This document shows, in pieces, positions 5,428 to 7,232 of a DNA stretch of 7,232 bases. This DNA comes from Clostridia bacterium (GTDB taxonomy: Bacteria > Bacillota > Clostridia > Christensenellales > Aristaeellaceae). The position numbers were made by a program, and so were the translations under genes. The stretch's first letter is position 1. Every line of letters starts with the position of its first letter. The notes under the pieces are model-generated. The model searched no databases. It was not told the DNA's origin and saw only the letters and a program-made list of their open reading frames with translations. The stretch spans positions 1 to 7,232 of the forward strand of contig CAAEUQ010000100.1 of assembly GCA_900759005.1 (NCBI GenBank), in the 5' to 3' direction.

Positions 5428-6534
5428 TCAACGCTCCTCTCTTTCGTCCGCATACACGCGCGGAACGCGCGCACTAAATCCGAGCATAATCTCATAGCCG
5501 ATGGTCTCCGCCTTTTCCGCCAGCTCGTCCGGCGTAATGCGGTCGTCCCCCTGCGCGCCCATCAGAACTACGGAATCGCCCATTTGGGCTTCCGGAATGT
5601 CCGTTACGTCCGCCATCAGCATATCCATGCAGACATTGCCGATCACCGGCGCGCGTTTGCCGCGGATCAGCACCTCCGCCCGATTGCCGAGCAGACGCGG
5701 ATAGCCGTCGCCATAGCCGATCGGAATCGTCATCACGCGCGTTTTCCGCGATGCGGTGAATGTTCTTCCATATCCGACAGTATCTCCCGGTTCGATCGTC
5801 TCCATGCGAATGGGCATTGAAATCAGCGTCTGCGCGAATTTAAGCTCTGGAACCTCCGGCATTCCGCCGCCGTACAGCGCGATGCCCGCGCGAACCATGT
5901 CGTGCCGGTATTCCGGATTCAGCATCGCCGACGAAGCCGCCGCGTGCGCAATCGGCCGATAGCCCGCCGCGCGCACAATTCGAATTGCACGCTCAAAACG
6001 CTCGTTCTGAAGCCGCGTAAATTCGGGATCGTTTTCCGCCACGCAGAAATGGGTAAAAATTCCCTCCATTTCAACGTGCGGGCACTTCTTCCACGCGTCC
6101 AGAAGCGCATTCAGCGCGCCGTCTCCGCGAACGCCGATGCGCGTCATGCCGGTGTCCACCTTCAGATGCGCCTTCGCAGTCGTTCCGAGCTTTTTCGCCT
6201 CGTCCTCCAGCTCAAACAGCATTTCCGGCTCGTACACCGCCTGCGACGCGCCGCAGCGCACCGCCTCGCGCACGCTTTCCTCGCACGCGCCGCCCAGGAT
6301 CACGATCATATCCTTTACGCCCGTTTGCCTGAGCTCGCGCGCCTCTTCCACGATCGCCACCGCGAACGCGTCCGCAACGCCGGAAAGCGCCGGCGCCAGC
6401 TTTGCCGCGCCGTGACCGTAAGCGTTCGCCTTCACCACGCACAGCATCTTTACATTTTCAGGAATTCTCGCCCGAAGCGCGCGCGCATTTTCCACCAGTG
6501 TCCCGATGGAAACCCTCATATACGTTCTTCTCAC
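5428..6534 (-). CDS. alr: Alanine racemase, 368 aa
   Basis: PLP-dependent cytoplasmic enzyme interconverting L- and D-alanine; D-alanine is needed for peptidoglycan. An N-terminal barrel carries the PLP lysine K35 in VVKANAYGHG, the KVDTGMTRIG block (125-134) and HAAASSAML (197-205), followed by DMVRAGIALYGG (212-223). The C-terminal beta domain holds the second catalytic base Y255 (VGYGRTFTA), IPIGYGDGYPRLLGN (270-284) and NVCMDM (300-305). The length is normal. The GTG at 6534 is preferred over the ATG five codons later because GGGAGG lies 7 bases before it. It has its own promoter (6574-6602) and its stop touches the downstream membrane-protein gene. Confidence 0.95.
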   Translation of the reverse strand: MRRTYMRVSIGTLVENARALRARIPENVKMLCVVKANAYGHGAAKLAPALSGVADAFAVAIVEEARELRQTGVKDMIVILGGACEESVREAVRCGASQAVYEPEMLFELEDEAKKLGTTAKAHLKVDTGMTRIGVRGDGALNALLDAWKKCPHVEMEGIFTHFCVAENDPEFTRLQNERFERAIRIVRAAGYRPIAHAAASSAMLNPEYRHDMVRAGIALYGGGMPEVPELKFAQTLISMPIRMETIEPGDTVGYGRTFTASRKTRVMTIPIGYGDGYPRLLGNRAEVLIRGKRAPVIGNVCMDMLMADVTDIPEAQMGDSVVLMGAQGDDRITPDELAEKAETIGYEIMLGFSARVPRVYADEREER

Positions 6535-6573
6535 GACCGCGCCTCCCGCCTAAAGACAATCCTATGAGCTTAT

Positions 6574-6602
6574 AGTATACCTTATTTGCGTCAAAATTGC
6601 AA
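6574..6602 (-). promoter_or_regulatory. Promoter of alr
   Basis: Read leftward: -35 TTGCAA (6602-6597), 17-bp spacer, -10 TATACT (6579-6574). The predicted start near 6567 gives a leader of about 33 bases containing GGGAGG. A TTGACG inside the spacer is at the wrong distance from any -10. Confidence 0.7.
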
Positions 6603-6695
6603 CATTTCCGCCCCAATTCCACCAAAATTCACATGAAATTATCGTGTGGCGCTTGCAATCGCGCGCGAATTCTCTGCTTAAAACGAAATTCCCTA

Positions 6696-6725
6696 TTGCA
6701 AACGGCGTTCAAACCGTGATATAAT
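6696..6725 (+). promoter_or_regulatory. Promoter of the yesL-like gene
   Basis: -35 TTGCAA (6696-6701), 18-bp spacer, -10 TATAAT (6720-6725). The predicted start near 6732 leaves a leader of about 28 bases with AAGGGG at 6746-6751. The roughly 95 bp between this and the alr promoter contain no clear operator. Confidence 0.7.
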
Positions 6726-6759
6726 AGGTAATAAAATCTTCAATCAAGGGGATACGCGA

Positions 6760-7232
6760 ATGGCATTTTTCGGAAATCTGATGAACAATTACTTTTACGG
6801 CAAATCCGGCAAGGGCGACTACCGCATCGAGGATATGCCGCAGAACCGCTTTCAGCTCTTCGGCGCAGTGCTGAAAACGCGCTGGAGCGCGATGGTCGGC
6901 GTAAACCTTTTGTACGTGCTGTTCTGGCTGCCCGCTGCGGCGTGGACTTTGCTTAACTACATCACGCTCGTTTCCGGCGCAACCGAGAACGTTTCCGGCC
7001 TGTTTTCGACCTATCTGCTGATTCTGATTCCGCTGATTGCGCTGACCGGCCCGTTTACTGCGGGCGCGACATACGTGCTGCGCAACTGGGCGCGCGACGA
7101 GCACAGCTTCGTCTGGAGCGATTTCTGGGACGCGGTCAAGGGCAACTGGAAGCAGGCGCTGGTCGTTTCGGCGATCAGCGGACTGATGCCGTATATGCTG
7201 TTCATGGGCTATACGTTCTACGGCACGATGGC
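6760..7232 (+). CDS. YesL-like (DUF624) membrane protein, N-terminal 157 aa, cut by window end
   Basis: The first 157 residues of a protein that runs off the right edge in frame. Residues 1-38 are a hydrophilic lead (FYGKSGKGDYRIEDMPQNRF), followed by helices at about 44-67 and 81-108 and another starting near 132. The block TGPFTAGATYVLRNWARDEH (96-115) followed by FVWSDFWDAVKGNWKQAL (117-134) is characteristic of DUF624/YesL proteins, which often occur near ABC sugar-uptake genes and whose role is not established. The start is the ATG at 6760 with AAGGGG 8 bases upstream. The partner genes, if any, lie outside the window. Confidence 0.85.
   Translation, partial: MAFFGNLMNNYFYGKSGKGDYRIEDMPQNRFQLFGAVLKTRWSAMVGVNLLYVLFWLPAAAWTLLNYITLVSGATENVSGLFSTYLLILIPLIALTGPFTAGATYVLRNWARDEHSFVWSDFWDAVKGNWKQALVVSAISGLMPYMLFMGYTFYGTM

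Noticed and set aside
6709..7104. Open frames antisense to the yesL-like gene
   Set aside because: No ribosome binding site or recognisable motif. The opposite strand has a promoter, ribosome binding site and clear DUF624 blocks.

Overview
The window looks like a piece of chromosome from a GC-rich Firmicute, most likely a Clostridia-type anaerobe. The grounds are strong AGGAGG-type ribosome binding sites, sigma-A-like promoters with 17-18 bp spacers, a Mn2+-type (yybP-ykoY) riboswitch, a Na+-pumping decarboxylase beta subunit, a YesL/DUF624 protein, and the rsmD-coaD-coiled-coil order known from Clostridia. The assignment rests on gene families and layout, not on a marker gene. No mobile element, CRISPR array, tRNA or rRNA is visible.

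Layout. Bases 1-136 hold no gene, only hairpins, one of them the terminator of a short leftward DUF2007 gene (137-364). A divergent intergenic region with two good promoters (about 401-477) separates it from a rightward sugar-phosphate isomerase/epimerase-like TIM-barrel gene (512-1414), which ends at a terminator (1488-1519). From there to base 6534 everything runs leftward. Read in the direction of transcription: alr (alanine racemase, GTG start) followed by an unknown five-helix membrane protein; then, from its own promoter, rsmD, coaD and a coiled-coil protein, tightly coupled; then a perfect-consensus promoter, a yybP-ykoY riboswitch with expression-platform terminator, an oadB-like Na+-translocating decarboxylase beta subunit with a TTG start, and a 43-residue OadG-like single-helix subunit. 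To the right of alr a divergent promoter region serves the rightward, truncated yesL-like gene (6760 to the window edge).

The main discovery candidate is the riboswitch-oadB arrangement. The leader at 2946-2819 contains the sequence landmarks of the yybP-ykoY aptamer (the GGGGAGUAGC L1 strand, a P2 hairpin, the GUCAAU L3 strand, and a GCGAGAC 3' strand close to the usual GCAAGAC). The 3' strand is also the first arm of an intrinsic terminator that sits 34 bases before the oadB start. As far as I know this riboswitch class is associated with Mn2+ exporters and related transporters, not with a biotin-dependent Na+ pump. The pump keeps the residues known to be needed for Na+ translocation, so it looks functional, yet no carboxyltransferase or biotin-carrier gene lies next to it in this window.

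The other genes are housekeeping: cell-wall D-alanine supply (alr), 16S rRNA methylation (rsmD), coenzyme A synthesis (coaD) and probable carbohydrate metabolism (the isomerase-like gene and yesL).
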